24,843 nucleotides of DNA from NCBI GenBank assembly GCA_965369385.1, contig CBDUQP010000042.1:1-24843 (forward strand), in the 5' to 3' direction. Below, piece by piece: positions 16,755 to 24,417 of the stretch. The position numbers and the translations under genes are program-made. Below the pieces are notes generated by a model. It was not told the origin of the DNA, made no database searches, and saw nothing but the letters and a program-made list of their open reading frames with translations. How positions within the stretch are numbered: the stretch's first letter is position 1; the number at the start of each line of letters is the position of its first letter. This DNA comes from CBDUQP01 sp965369385. Lineage in GTDB: Bacteria; Planctomycetota; Phycisphaerae; SM23-33.

Positions 16755-17510
16755 ATGTCACGGAAGCTATTTGTTGCAGGTAACTGGAAGATGAACATGT
16801 CCGCCGACAGCGCGATCGCCCTTGCCAAAGGCTTGGCGAGCGAACTGGACGGAGACACTGTTGACGTGGCCGTCTGCCCGCCGTTTGTGTACCTAAGCGG
16901 CGTGGTTGCTGCCCTTTCTGGCAGTAACATTGCGACAGGTGCCCAGGACGTGTGGATCGAAGATAATGGCGCCTTTACCGGTGAGATTTCCACTGAGATG
17001 CTGAAGGATGTCGGCTGCAAGTACGTGGTTATCGGACACAGTGAGCGTCGCCACGTGATGGGCGAGAGCGACTGCCTGATTAACAAGAAGGTTATCAAGG
17101 CATTGGCAGACGGTATGGACGTCATTTTCTGCGTTGGTGAATTGCTTGAAGATCGCAAAGCCGACAAGACCAATGACGTGGTCGCCGGGCAGGTCGGCAA
17201 GGGCCTGGCAGGCGTATCGGCTGCGGATATGGCCCGGGTGACTGTCGCCTACGAACCGGTTTGGGCCATCGGAACGGGTGAGACTGCATCACCCCAACAG
17301 GCTCAGGATGTTCATGCGATGATTCGCGGATTGCTCGCCAGTGCGTACAGCGAGGATGTAGCCGAAGCCACTAGAATTCAGTATGGCGGATCGGTGAAGC
17401 CTTCCAACGCTGCTGAGCTTCTGAACCAGAAGGATATTGACGGTGCCCTCGTCGGTGGAGCAAGCCTCAAAGTTGAGGACTTCGCCGGTATAGTGCAGGC
17501 CGTAAAGTAG
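16755..17510 (+). CDS. tpiA: triosephosphate isomerase
   Basis: The 251-residue protein starts at ATG 16755, with AAAGG 7 bases upstream. It interconverts dihydroxyacetone phosphate and glyceraldehyde 3-phosphate in glycolysis and gluconeogenesis. All active-site motifs are present: AGNWKMN with Asn10 and Lys12, the catalytic His in VVIGHSERR, the catalytic Glu in AYEPVWAIGTG, and the phosphate-binding IQYGGSVKP and GALVGGASL. Length is normal for the family. secG follows after a 195-base gap that contains a copy of the nested palindrome, so expression of the two genes may be partly separated. Confidence 0.96.
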   Translation: MSRKLFVAGNWKMNMSADSAIALAKGLASELDGDTVDVAVCPPFVYLSGVVAALSGSNIATGAQDVWIEDNGAFTGEISTEMLKDVGCKYVVIGHSERRHVMGESDCLINKKVIKALADGMDVIFCVGELLEDRKADKTNDVVAGQVGKGLAGVSAADMARVTVAYEPVWAIGTGETASPQQAQDVHAMIRGLLASAYSEDVAEATRIQYGGSVKPSNAAELLNQKDIDGALVGGASLKVEDFAGIVQAVK

Positions 17511-17534
17511 ATATCCGTCGCATATAGAGCGATG

Positions 17535-17602
17535 GATGGCCACCTGTCGGTCCCGATGTGTACCTGCCTGCCGGCAGGCAGGTCGGGATCAGGCAAGGAC
17601 TT
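17535..17602. repeat. nested palindromic repeat, large form, second copy
   Basis: The core 17551-17588 matches 3801-3838 at 36 of 38 bases; the two differences are adjacent (ac versus gt). The inner 20-base palindrome cctgcctgccggcaggcagg lies at 17563-17582. Outer arms cctg (17543) and cagg (17590) and the flanks gatggc and caaggactt match the other family members. It lies in the tpiA-secG gap, in transcribed sequence if the genes form one operon. Confidence 0.85.
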
Positions 17603-17705
17603 GCGGAGAGTTGAGCCCGTCGGTCTTAGTCATTCCGATAAATCGGCGTGGCTAGGTCACGATAAGGCAGTTCAACCCCGACATAGAAGCAGAGAGATAG
17701 AGAAA

Positions 17706-18281
17706 ATGGATACATTTCTGGCTACGCTATTTTGTGTTGTTTGTGTTTTATTGGTCCTCGTTGTGCTCCTGCAGAAGGGGCGAGGCGGCGGGTTGGGAGC
17801 TGCCCTGGGCGGTGCCGGTTCTAACGCCTTCGGTACGAAGGTCGGCGACGTCTTTACGGGTGTTACCGTTATCCTTACCTTGTTGTTTCTCCTGCTTGCT
17901 GTTGGAGTAAACATGAGCTACAGGCCTGAAAAGGCAACGGTTGAGACCCCTCGCGTCAATCCGTCCACGGATAGTCAGGCAAGTTTTCCGTTTACTGTGA
18001 CCATCCAGAAGCACAACAAAAAAGACGAGGTATTCTACACGCTTGATGGTACGGATCCGACCGACGAGAGCACTGCTTACGAAGGTGCCTTCAGTGTTGA
18101 CAATCCCCTGCCCCTCAAGGTGATTGCTTTCCGCGCCGGTGCCAACAAGAGCCTGATCATCACTCGTAACTATGTGAAGGCCGGCGTTAAAAAGGCCGAG
18201 CCGACAACGAAGCCCACGCCTGCTGCGACAACGAAACCCAAGCCCGTCGCTACAACGCAACCGGCAGTAGTCACACAGTAG
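17706..18281 (+). CDS. secG: SecG translocase subunit with added C-terminal chitobiase-like domain
   Basis: The 191-residue protein starts at ATG 17706. Residues 1-71 are a standard SecG: a first membrane segment (about 3-22), the glycine-rich loop QKGRGGGLGAALGG (23-36), GSNAFGT, and a second membrane segment (about 52-70). SecG assists SecYE during protein export. Typical SecG ends soon after, but here residues about 93-156 add a beta-rich domain containing VFYTLDGTDPTDESTAYEG, the signature of the chitobiase/beta-hexosaminidase C-terminal family (CHB_HEX_C type). A Thr/Pro/Lys-rich tail with repeated TTKP units follows. By SecG topology (both ends outside) the extra domain should be exported. 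It sits between tpiA and yicC, 21 bases before the latter. Confidence 0.85.
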   Translation: MDTFLATLFCVVCVLLVLVVLLQKGRGGGLGAALGGAGSNAFGTKVGDVFTGVTVILTLLFLLLAVGVNMSYRPEKATVETPRVNPSTDSQASFPFTVTIQKHNKKDEVFYTLDGTDPTDESTAYEGAFSVDNPLPLKVIAFRAGANKSLIITRNYVKAGVKKAEPTTKPTPAATTKPKPVATTQPAVVTQ

Positions 18282-18302
18282 TCTTACCCAGCGGAGAAGC
18301 CG

Positions 18303-19184
18303 ATGCTGCGATCAATGACAGGGTTCGGCGCTGCCCAGGGGCAGTGCGATGGCGTGCAATATACGGTTGAAGTGCGTTCGGTGAACAACCGGTACATCAA
18401 GGTATCGGTCAAAGTGCCGGATATCTGGGCTTCCATCGAAAACGAAGTCGAGAAACTCCTGCAGGCCAGGCTCAGTCGCGGAAGCGTTACGCTTTCGGTG
18501 AGGATGCGGATTTCAGGTGAGAACTCGGCATATACCGTGAACGCAGCGGCCCTGAAGAGCTATGCCAGCCAGTTGGAGGCGATAGATGTGGGTTCGCTGG
18601 CCGGCGCGAATGTTAACCTGGCATCGTTGCTGCAACTGCCGGGCGTTTGCGAACCGCCGCGTCTTGGCGATATATGTGAGAAGACTCGCGACGGGCTTAT
18701 GGCGCTCATCATTGAGGCCGTCGACGCCCTGGTGGTGATGCGGGAACATGAAGGCTTGGTTGTTCAGGAAGATCTGCTTTCGCAGTGCAAACTGGTATCC
18801 GAGACGTTGAGCTCAGTTGCCGAGAGAAGCCCGAATGTGGTTGTCGAGTACCAGCAGAAACTAATTGAGCGGGTGACTGAACTTACGCGAGCGGGGAAGG
18901 TGAATATCGACGAAGACCACCTCGCACGCGAAGTGGCTATCTTTGCAGATCGAAGCGATATCAACGAAGAGATATCCCGGCTGAACGGGCATATTGAGCA
19001 GTTCAGCAGTGTGTGCCAGAGCGATGACTCTGTTGGAAGGAAGTTAGACTTTATCGCTCAGGAAATGCTCCGCGAAGCTAATACGATAGGCTCCAAGGCC
19101 AACGATGGGGTGATCGCCCGGGGAGTGGTGGAGATGAAGACCGCCATCGACCGGATCAAGGAACAGGTACAGAACGTGATGTGA
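18303..19184 (+). CDS. yicC: YicC-family endoribonuclease
   Basis: The 293-residue protein starts at ATG 18303 with GGAG upstream. The N-terminal MLRSMTGFG and the C-terminal EMLREANTIGSKAND plus KTAIDRIKEQVQNV are hallmarks of the YicC/YloC family, cytoplasmic endoribonucleases implicated in RNA turnover. Length is normal. It lies between secG and gmk; yicC next to gmk is a common bacterial arrangement, which supports both calls. Confidence 0.93.
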   Translation: MLRSMTGFGAAQGQCDGVQYTVEVRSVNNRYIKVSVKVPDIWASIENEVEKLLQARLSRGSVTLSVRMRISGENSAYTVNAAALKSYASQLEAIDVGSLAGANVNLASLLQLPGVCEPPRLGDICEKTRDGLMALIIEAVDALVVMREHEGLVVQEDLLSQCKLVSETLSSVAERSPNVVVEYQQKLIERVTELTRAGKVNIDEDHLAREVAIFADRSDINEEISRLNGHIEQFSSVCQSDDSVGRKLDFIAQEMLREANTIGSKANDGVIARGVVEMKTAIDRIKEQVQNVM

Positions 19185-19234
19185 TTTCGGCGTTTTGCCG
19201 AGAGTAGTAGACGATTTGATCTGGCAGGAGATGA

Positions 19235-19795
19235 ATGTCCTCAAAGGGTAAACTGGTAGTGATCACCGGACCGTCGGGCGTGGGAAAGAGCACTATCCTG
19301 CGTGAAGTGCTCAGACGCACCGATACCGAGTTCAGTATCTCGGCCACTACACGCCTCCCGCGAGATGGCGAAGAGCACGGTAAGCACTACTTCTTTGTGG
19401 ACGATGACGAATTTCGCCGAATGACGGATGAAGGTGAAATGCTGGAATTCGCCGAGGTGTTCGGGCGATCTTATGGTACGCCGGCTGGGCCCGTTATGGA
19501 TGCGGTGAACTCCGGAAAAGCGGTAATCCTGGATATTGATATCCAAGGTGGTTTGCAGGTGGCCGAGAAGATGCCGGATGCCACGTTTGTGCTGATCCGC
19601 CCGGTATCGAATGAAGTGCTGGCTGCCAGGCTCAAAGGACGAGGCAGCGAGACCGATCAGCAGGTAGAGATGAGACTTGCCAAGGCAGAGGCGGAGATAC
19701 GCCGGGCCGAGGGGAGTGGCGTGTATACTTATCAGGTAGTTAACGATGATCTGGAAGTGGCGATCCAGGAAGTGATAGATATTGTTGAGCAATAG
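19235..19795 (+). CDS. gmk: guanylate kinase
   Basis: The 186-residue enzyme phosphorylates GMP to GDP with ATP. The P-loop GPSGVGKS is at 12-19, followed by the GMP-binding segment SATTRLPRDGEEHGKHYFFV and by EFAEVFGRSYGT and ILDIDIQGG. Two ATGs are possible; the frame fixes the start at 19235, four bases after GGCAGGAG, while the out-of-frame ATG at 19231 is not used. It is slightly shorter than many homologues, only at the C-terminus. It is followed by rpoZ after 62 bases, a classic gmk-rpoZ pair. Confidence 0.95.
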   Translation: MSSKGKLVVITGPSGVGKSTILREVLRRTDTEFSISATTRLPRDGEEHGKHYFFVDDDEFRRMTDEGEMLEFAEVFGRSYGTPAGPVMDAVNSGKAVILDIDIQGGLQVAEKMPDATFVLIRPVSNEVLAARLKGRGSETDQQVEMRLAKAEAEIRRAEGSGVYTYQVVNDDLEVAIQEVIDIVEQ

Positions 19796-19857
19796 CTTTT
19801 TTCCCGTGGATACCGGATGGGTCCGTGGGACGAAACAGACCAAAAGCAGGTAAAAAA

Positions 19858-20094
19858 ATGATTGAAGCACTCAAAGATGATGCGATTGTCAAGAAGGTAG
19901 GCGGAAAGTTCAAGCTGACCGCATTGATCCAGCGAAGGCTCGTTGAGATCATTCACGGTGCCAGGCCGATGGTCGAACGCACCAAGGGCATGACGGATAT
20001 GGAACTTGTCGTGGAGGAAATTCTTCAGGACAAGATCAAGATAGACTACGCTGCGTCCGGCGTTACCACTCCCGAAGTGGCTGGACAGTCGTAG
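19858..20094 (+). CDS. rpoZ: RNA polymerase omega subunit
   Basis: The 78-residue protein starts at ATG 19858, preceded by AGCAGG and a run of A. The core KFKLTALIQRRLVEIIHGARP matches the omega-subunit helix, which holds the beta' subunit during polymerase assembly; the short length is normal. The position directly after gmk is the expected neighbourhood. Confidence 0.88.
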   Translation: MIEALKDDAIVKKVGGKFKLTALIQRRLVEIIHGARPMVERTKGMTDMELVVEEILQDKIKIDYAASGVTTPEVAGQS

Positions 20095-20217
20095 TTCTTG
20101 TTCCAGCGAAACTGACCGGTTCGCATGCTCTTCGCTGCTGCGCTATTGCCCTGTGGCTTATGCGCAACGCAGAACTGGTTAAACGTATCGAACGTTACCG
20201 AGATGGAGTGATCGACG

Positions 20218-20814
20218 ATGATCCAGCCGTCAAACGAAATGCCACTAACCGGGTATCACGTGCTACTGTGCGTGACTGGTGGAATTGCATGCTACAAGGC
20301 CGCTGACCTGGCAAGCAAGCTTGTACAGGCAGGCGCGGGCGTTTCGGTCGCGATGACGGATTCGGCACGCGAGTTTATCACCCCGCAGACCTTTCAGGCT
20401 CTCACACGCGAGCGTGTTTTTGTCTCCCTGCAGGTTGATGCGAAAGATGTAAGCTCCAAGCATATCTCACAGACTGAACGTAGTGACCTGATGGTCATAG
20501 CGCCGGCGACAGCCAACATAATCGGCAAGATTGCCGGCGGCATTGCCGACGACTTGGTCTCGACTATGGCTGTGGCAGCCACTGGCGCGTGTGATATTCT
20601 CATAGCGCCGGCGATGAATTCTCGCATGTGGCAATCGCCCGCTGTTCAGGCAAATCTAGCCAAGGTGAAGGCGTGGGGGATGCATACGATAGGACCGGCC
20701 GAGGGTTACCTCGCCTGCGGCACAAGCGGACCAGGCAGACTGGCCGATGTGCAAGCCATCTTCAACGAGATCAAAGACCTCCTGCTGAACACCAAACCCA
20801 AGAACAGAACCTGA
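20218..20814 (+). CDS. coaC: phosphopantothenoylcysteine decarboxylase (stand-alone CoaC-type flavoprotein)
   Basis: The 198-residue flavoprotein begins at ATG 20218, 9 bases after GGAG. It should decarboxylate phosphopantothenoylcysteine in coenzyme A synthesis using FMN. Motifs: LLCVTGGIACYKAADLASKL at the N-terminus (flavin binding), the active-site His82 in SKHISQ, IAPATANIIGKIAGGIADDL, Asn134 in PAMNSRMW, and Cys167 in GYLACGTSGPGRL. Many bacteria fuse this domain to the CoaB ligase; here it ends after the CoaC part with a clean TGA, and no CoaB sequence follows. The synthase must be encoded elsewhere. It is the last gene of the pheA-to-coaC run. Confidence 0.85.
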   Translation: MIQPSNEMPLTGYHVLLCVTGGIACYKAADLASKLVQAGAGVSVAMTDSAREFITPQTFQALTRERVFVSLQVDAKDVSSKHISQTERSDLMVIAPATANIIGKIAGGIADDLVSTMAVAATGACDILIAPAMNSRMWQSPAVQANLAKVKAWGMHTIGPAEGYLACGTSGPGRLADVQAIFNEIKDLLLNTKPKNRT

Positions 20815-21462
20815 TCCGTATTCTTTCCCATTTCTGCTGTCCCCACGTTCCCGCGCATGTAAATATTTTTTCTCCCCACGTTCCATAGGACTGCCCAGGT
20901 TCGCTGACGCTTGTCTGGAGTGTCACATCGGAACCATATGAGTTTCGGTAGGTTCGGAGTATCCAAGTGATTCAGTATGGCTTTGGTTCGTCGGGCTGGT
21001 GGCATTGGGGTCTAAGATGTAAGTGTTGGAACGATGGTAATGTTCTTGACAGAGCCCCGTGCGGTGGTAGACTCAGATTGTACTTCCATCTGGAAGATCA
21101 TTTCAGTTCGCCAGTGCGGAAGTGCCGCCCCGTTCATGTGGGAAGCGGCGGGGCCGGGCAGCGGGATTTGGTGTGTTTCAATCTCTGCATCATTTCCCCA
21201 GGCCATTTTACGGCCTAGTTTCCCTGGTTGCGTGCTTGGTGCTATGGAATCGGTCGGGCAAATGTCCATCGCAGGCACATTAGTTCTCCCGGAGGCGTGG
21301 CTGGGTGATTCAACCTGGCCGCCCGGTACAAAGGGAAAGGAACGCCGCATCGAACAAGACAGGTCCTTGCGAGGTCTTGCATGTGCGTGCTCATCGCGCA
21401 CAACTCGAAGGGGCTGCCCATGAAAACGCTCCATGATGGTCGTGTGTTTGCATTTCAGTCTC
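20815..21462. other. gene-poor region after coaC
   Basis: No gene is supported. Open stretches of about 130-140 codons exist on both strands between about 21012 and 21434, but neither has a recognisable motif or ribosome binding site. Part of it may be the decayed body of the PEP-CTERM gene whose tail lies at 21463-21531. Confidence 0.45.
20840..20884. repeat. 12-bp direct repeat, 33-base period
   Basis: TCCCCACGTTCC occurs at 20840-20851 and again at 20873-20884, just after the coaC stop. The spacing resembles that of the 31-base-period repeats at 15044-15095. Confidence 0.5.
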
Positions 21463-21531
21463 CCTTAGCCCGGCGCTATGAAGCCTGCTGGTGCTGGGCG
21501 GGCTGACGGTTTGAGACGTTCGAGTCGTTAA
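21463..21531 (+). pseudogene. decayed PEP-CTERM tail of a lost secreted protein
   Basis: Read with small frame corrections, these 69 bases encode a PEP-CTERM sorting tail. CCTTAGCCCG stands where CCTGAGCCNG (PEP) is expected. The stretch agcctgctggtgctgggcgg from 21482 gives SLLVLGG. With one base added near 21511, the end reads LRRSSR followed by TAA at 21529-21531. The same layout closes the intact genes ending at 2495 (LVLLALGGMAILRRRRK) and 22399 (LSLLVLGGMAALRRRRQI). No intact frame joins it to upstream sequence, so the gene body is lost or scrambled. Confidence 0.55.
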
Positions 21532-21598
21532 GCGATAGGACGTTGATTCAACCGCAGGCTGAGTGTTGTTTACTTCCTACAGATACAAGGAGATTATC

Positions 21599-22399
21599 AT
21601 GATGAAGACAGGATGGACAATGGGGGTTGTGTTGTGCGTGGCGTGGCTGCTGCTGGTGTCCCCGGCGATGGCTGACTGGGTTGTTGGTGACGGGCACAAG
21701 ATGCACTCTCCGCAAATGCCGGATCCCGACGGATGGGACATCGACGTTCTCACCGACACGGTTTATGACGACTTCGAATGCGCCCAGAGTGGTCCGATCG
21801 ATGATGTGCACTTCTGGGTCTCGTGGAAGGGCGAAGATGCACTGAATCCAGTCCCTGGTGCAAATATCACTTGGATCGATATCAGCTTCCACGGTGATAT
21901 CCCCGCAGATCAGAGCGGCTTGGGGTTCAGCCATCCGGATTCGCTTATGTACGGCGATCCGCTCTGGACCAAGCGTTTCCTGCCGGGCGAGTTCACGTAC
22001 TGGCAGGACTACGGAACTCCGCTGGGCTTAACGGGTGATCAGGGTTGGTTCAGCCCCGAAGAGCCCACGGTGATCGAGGATGATCACACTCTTTTCCATC
22101 AGATCAATATCACCGAGATCCCTAACGCTTTCGTTCAGGAAGAGGGCACGATCTACTGGCTTGGAATCCACATTGGCGTGGCGGACATTAACACGTCAAT
22201 CGGCTGGAAGACCACTCCCATCGAGAATGGTTGGAACGATGATGCCACGTACTGGTATGACGGCGGGTGGAACGAGTTGTTCGATCCTGTCTCGGGTGAG
22301 TCGCTGGACATGGCCTTTGTTATTACCCCCGAGCCTGCAACGCTTAGCTTGTTGGTGTTGGGTGGTATGGCGGCACTGAGACGTCGTCGCCAGATCTGA
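21599..22399 (+). CDS. PEP-CTERM sorting domain-containing secreted protein
   Basis: The 266-residue protein starts at ATG 21599 (a second ATG follows at once), with AAGGAG 6 bases upstream. A signal peptide ends at PAMA-DW. The mature part is rich in Trp, Asp and Gly, with DDFECAQSGPIDDVHFWVSW and later TIYWLGIHIGV, and is probably a single beta-sandwich. From memory, this pattern (WxVxxxxxxxDDFxCxxxGPIxDVHFWxSW) recurs in planctomycete PEP-CTERM proteins of unknown function. The C-terminus is a typical sorting tail: PEPATLSLLVLGGMAALRRRRQI. No cell-binding or catalytic motif is visible. It is followed by a strong terminator, so it is the end of its transcription unit. Confidence 0.8.
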   Translation: MMKTGWTMGVVLCVAWLLLVSPAMADWVVGDGHKMHSPQMPDPDGWDIDVLTDTVYDDFECAQSGPIDDVHFWVSWKGEDALNPVPGANITWIDISFHGDIPADQSGLGFSHPDSLMYGDPLWTKRFLPGEFTYWQDYGTPLGLTGDQGWFSPEEPTVIEDDHTLFHQINITEIPNAFVQEEGTIYWLGIHIGVADINTSIGWKTTPIENGWNDDATYWYDGGWNELFDPVSGESLDMAFVITPEPATLSLLVLGGMAALRRRRQI

Positions 22400-22427
22400 C
22401 GCTGCATGAACTCAAGATGATGATATG

Positions 22428-22461
22428 ACAGGCGGTTGGCTTTGGCCGGCCGCCTGTTTTT
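22428..22461 (+). terminator. rho-independent terminator
   Basis: Acaggcggttggc (22428-22440) pairs along all 13 bases with gccggccgcctgt (22445-22457), allowing two G-T pairs, over the loop TTTG. A run of T follows at 22457-22461. It lies 28 bases after the stop of the PEP-CTERM gene. Confidence 0.88.
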
Positions 22462-22474
22462 GTCTGAACCATGA

Positions 22475-22660
22475 ACGCAGGGGGACGTCCGGTTTCACCG
22501 CAGCATCCAGGACGGACGACATCGCTACCTGGAAAGGGTGCATAGGCTTCACTATTGGCGACTCTTCTTCTGGACTCTCTTTAAGCGTCCGGGGCTGTTC
22601 CCGCTGGCACTAACCCTTGCGGCCTACGGACACCATTTTCGCAAGTCCCTCGGAGGCTAG
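22475..22660 (+). pseudogene. 3' fragment of a lost gene, possibly radical SAM type
   Basis: A 61-codon open stretch with no start codon or ribosome binding site begins right after the terminator and ends with TAG at 22658-22660. It reads as plausible protein: RYLERVHRLHYWRLFFWTLF, then RPGLFPLALTLAAYGHHFRK. The pattern 'RP-LFP-A-TLA-YG-HFRK' recalls the C-terminal ends of B12-binding radical SAM proteins, but this comes from memory and is not secure. The 5' part of the gene is absent. Confidence 0.35.
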
Positions 22661-22789
22661 CCTCCTGTGCATCGACATGCCCCATGAGCGGCATGTCGAT
22701 TTGCGGTTGTGGGGTATATTGGAACATCACATCATAACCAAGGCTTGGTCGGTCAATGAGCTTCTTGCTTTGCCCAAGCGTTCCAATAT
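22652..22789. other. cluster of inverted repeats, possible structured RNA
   Basis: Three strong inverted repeats follow each other: GGAGGCTAGCCTCC (22652-22665, 14-base palindrome); ATCGACATGCC (22671-22681) with GGCATGTCGAT (22690-22700), 11 bp perfect, 8-base loop; and ATATTGGAAC (22716-22725) with GTTCCAATAT (22780-22789), which encloses GCTTGG (22743-22748) and CCAAGC (22774-22779). No T-tract follows. It lies upstream of the TRAP-type gene and could be a leader RNA or repeat debris. Confidence 0.45.
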
Positions 22790-22794
22790 CTTTA

Positions 22795-22822
22795 TGGACG
22801 CAAACGGCAGGAAGCGTATAAT
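22795..22822 (+). promoter_or_regulatory. possible promoter of the TRAP-type gene
   Basis: TGGACG (22795-22800; four of six -35 matches) is followed after 16 bases by a perfect TATAAT (22817-22822). The gene at 22941 starts about 110 bases downstream with no other gene between. Confidence 0.4.
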
Positions 22823-22940
22823 GGGCGTGAGCAAGCATATGTGTTTGGAGTTTGCAAGTGTTTGAAATGGTTAATCGATTCGGTTTTCTACAGAAGACAT
22901 TCAAATTCTATTATGATGCGTTTCCTTCAGGAGATTATAG

Positions 22941-23981
22941 ATGAAGAACGTAGCAATTCTGATTGTTATCGTTGTGTTGGTCGGGGCGTTGTCCTGGTGG
23001 CTGATGACTCGCGAGGAGTCTAAGGCTATTGAACTGTCTTACAGCGTGTTCTTCCCGGCAACTCACATTCAAGCCAAGGAAGCCCAGGCGTGGGCAGATG
23101 AGATCGGCAAACGTAGCGGAGGCCGGGTGAAGATCACGGTCCATGCGGGCGGAACGTTGACATCTGCGCCGCAGTGCTACGAGGGTGTGGTGAACGGTCT
23201 GTCTGATATTGGCATGAGCTGCTTTGCCTATACTCGTGGACGTTTTTCCATGTTGGAGGTGCTGGATCTTCCTCACGGTTACCCCAACGGACTTACTGCT
23301 ACTCGGATCGCGAATGAAGTTATTGGCAAACACAGCCCCAAAGAGCTGGCTGATACTCATCTGCTCTATATCCACGCACATGGCCCGGGTATCCTTGCCA
23401 GCAAGAAGCCTGTCCGCAGCATGGCCGACATGAAAGGTCTGGTAGTTCGCACGACTGGTTTGTCTGCCAAGATTGTCAAGGCATTGGGTGGAATACCGAA
23501 GGCCGTTTCTCAGCCGGAAACTTATGAAGCGTTGAGCAAGGATGTGGTTCAGGCTACTTTCTGCCCCGTCGAGACTCTCAAGGGCTGGAAGCAGGGCGAG
23601 GTAATCAACTACGTTACAGACACGTCCTGCATCGGATATACGACGAGTATGTTCGTCACGATGAATGAGGAGAAGTGGGAGAAGCTCCCATCTGACATCC
23701 AGGACATATTTACGGAAGTGTCGGCAGAATGGATTGATCGTCATGGACGGGCCTGGGATCAGGCTGACGAGGAGGGCAGGGCATTTGTCGCCAAACTCGG
23801 CAAGGAGACTATCAAGCTGGATGCCGCCGAGCAGCAACGCTGGCGACAAGCCGTCCAGAAGGTCTTCCGTGCATATATATCCGACATGAAGGAACGAAGA
23901 CTCCCCGGTAAGCTCCTTGTGAACGAGATTCAAGGCATGCTGAAGGATACCAAAACCGATGCGGCCGGGACTTCGCGGTAA
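22941..23981 (+). CDS. TRAP transporter solute-binding protein (DctP family)
   Basis: The 346-residue protein starts at ATG 22941, with a good AGGAGAT site upstream. An N-terminal hydrophobic segment (about 4-22) lacks a clear cleavage or lipid site, so it may be an uncleaved anchor. The rest is a full DctP fold: FPATHIQAKEAQAWADEIGKRSGGRVKITVHAGGTL near the start, then GVVNGLSDIGM, MADMKGLVVRTTG with the conserved Arg that binds substrate carboxylates, and ALSKDVVQATFCP. It should bind an organic acid outside the cell for secondary import. The membrane subunits DctQ and DctM are absent from the window; a universal stress protein fragment follows at once. Confidence 0.88.
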   Translation: MKNVAILIVIVVLVGALSWWLMTREESKAIELSYSVFFPATHIQAKEAQAWADEIGKRSGGRVKITVHAGGTLTSAPQCYEGVVNGLSDIGMSCFAYTRGRFSMLEVLDLPHGYPNGLTATRIANEVIGKHSPKELADTHLLYIHAHGPGILASKKPVRSMADMKGLVVRTTGLSAKIVKALGGIPKAVSQPETYEALSKDVVQATFCPVETLKGWKQGEVINYVTDTSCIGYTTSMFVTMNEEKWEKLPSDIQDIFTEVSAEWIDRHGRAWDQADEEGRAFVAKLGKETIKLDAAEQQRWRQAVQKVFRAYISDMKERRLPGKLLVNEIQGMLKDTKTDAAGTSR

Positions 23982-24050
23982 AAGCTTCAGTCGGTAATGT
24001 TTTATGGATACTCCTGAATTCAATCACTCGGCCAATACACTTGGGCGTAG

Positions 24051-24221
24051 ATTCTGGCCTGCGATAGCGAAATTCTGGATTTTGCCGGCGAGAACTCCGT
24101 TGACCTGATCGTTATCGGGCACAAGGGGCACAGCCGTGTTCATGGCCTGTTTATAGGTGATGTAGCCGACAAGATTGCATGCCACGCACCTTGTGCACTC
24201 CTTGTGATTCCGGGGGCATAG
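24051..24221 (+). pseudogene. universal stress protein (UspA) C-terminal fragment
   Basis: A 56-codon open stretch after an in-frame TAG (24048-24050) encodes the second half of a UspA domain. It reads SVDLIVIGHKGHSRVHGLFIG, a variant of the ATP-binding G-2x-G-9x-G(S/T) signature, then DKIACHAPCALLVIPGA and TAG at 24219-24221. The N-terminal half of the domain is missing, and only 70 bases separate it from the TRAP-type gene. There is no start codon with a ribosome binding site in frame. Confidence 0.7.
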
Positions 24222-24336
24222 ACACCCTGATTGGCCTGTTCGGCAAGCCTGATCCGGGTGTTCCCTCGACAAGACCAGACGCGGTGACGCCCGAGACAGC
24301 TTTGCTATGGTTCGCTCGGATCCATTTTGTACATTC

Positions 24337-24366
24337 TTGACAGCATTGGCTTGCCCGCAATACACT
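24337..24366 (+). promoter_or_regulatory. possible sigma70-type promoter
   Basis: A perfect TTGACA at 24337-24342 is followed after 18 bases by TACACT (24361-24366; four of six -10 matches). The gene at 24418 begins about 50 bases downstream, with AAAGG at its ribosome binding position. Confidence 0.45.
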
Positions 24367-24417
24367 GATGGCCCAGAAGACCGCATGGCCTCAATCGCCC
24401 GCAAGAAAGGCAGTATA

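Noticed and set aside
21012..21434. Open stretches of 129-140 codons on both strands
   Set aside because: Neither has a recognisable motif or ribosome binding site. Overlapping open frames in GC-moderate sequence are common, and the nearby decayed PEP-CTERM tail suggests pseudogene sequence.
22617..22865. 82-codon plus-strand open stretch upstream of the TRAP-type gene
   Set aside because: It is built from the inverted repeats at 22652-22789, has no ribosome binding site and no recognisable motif.
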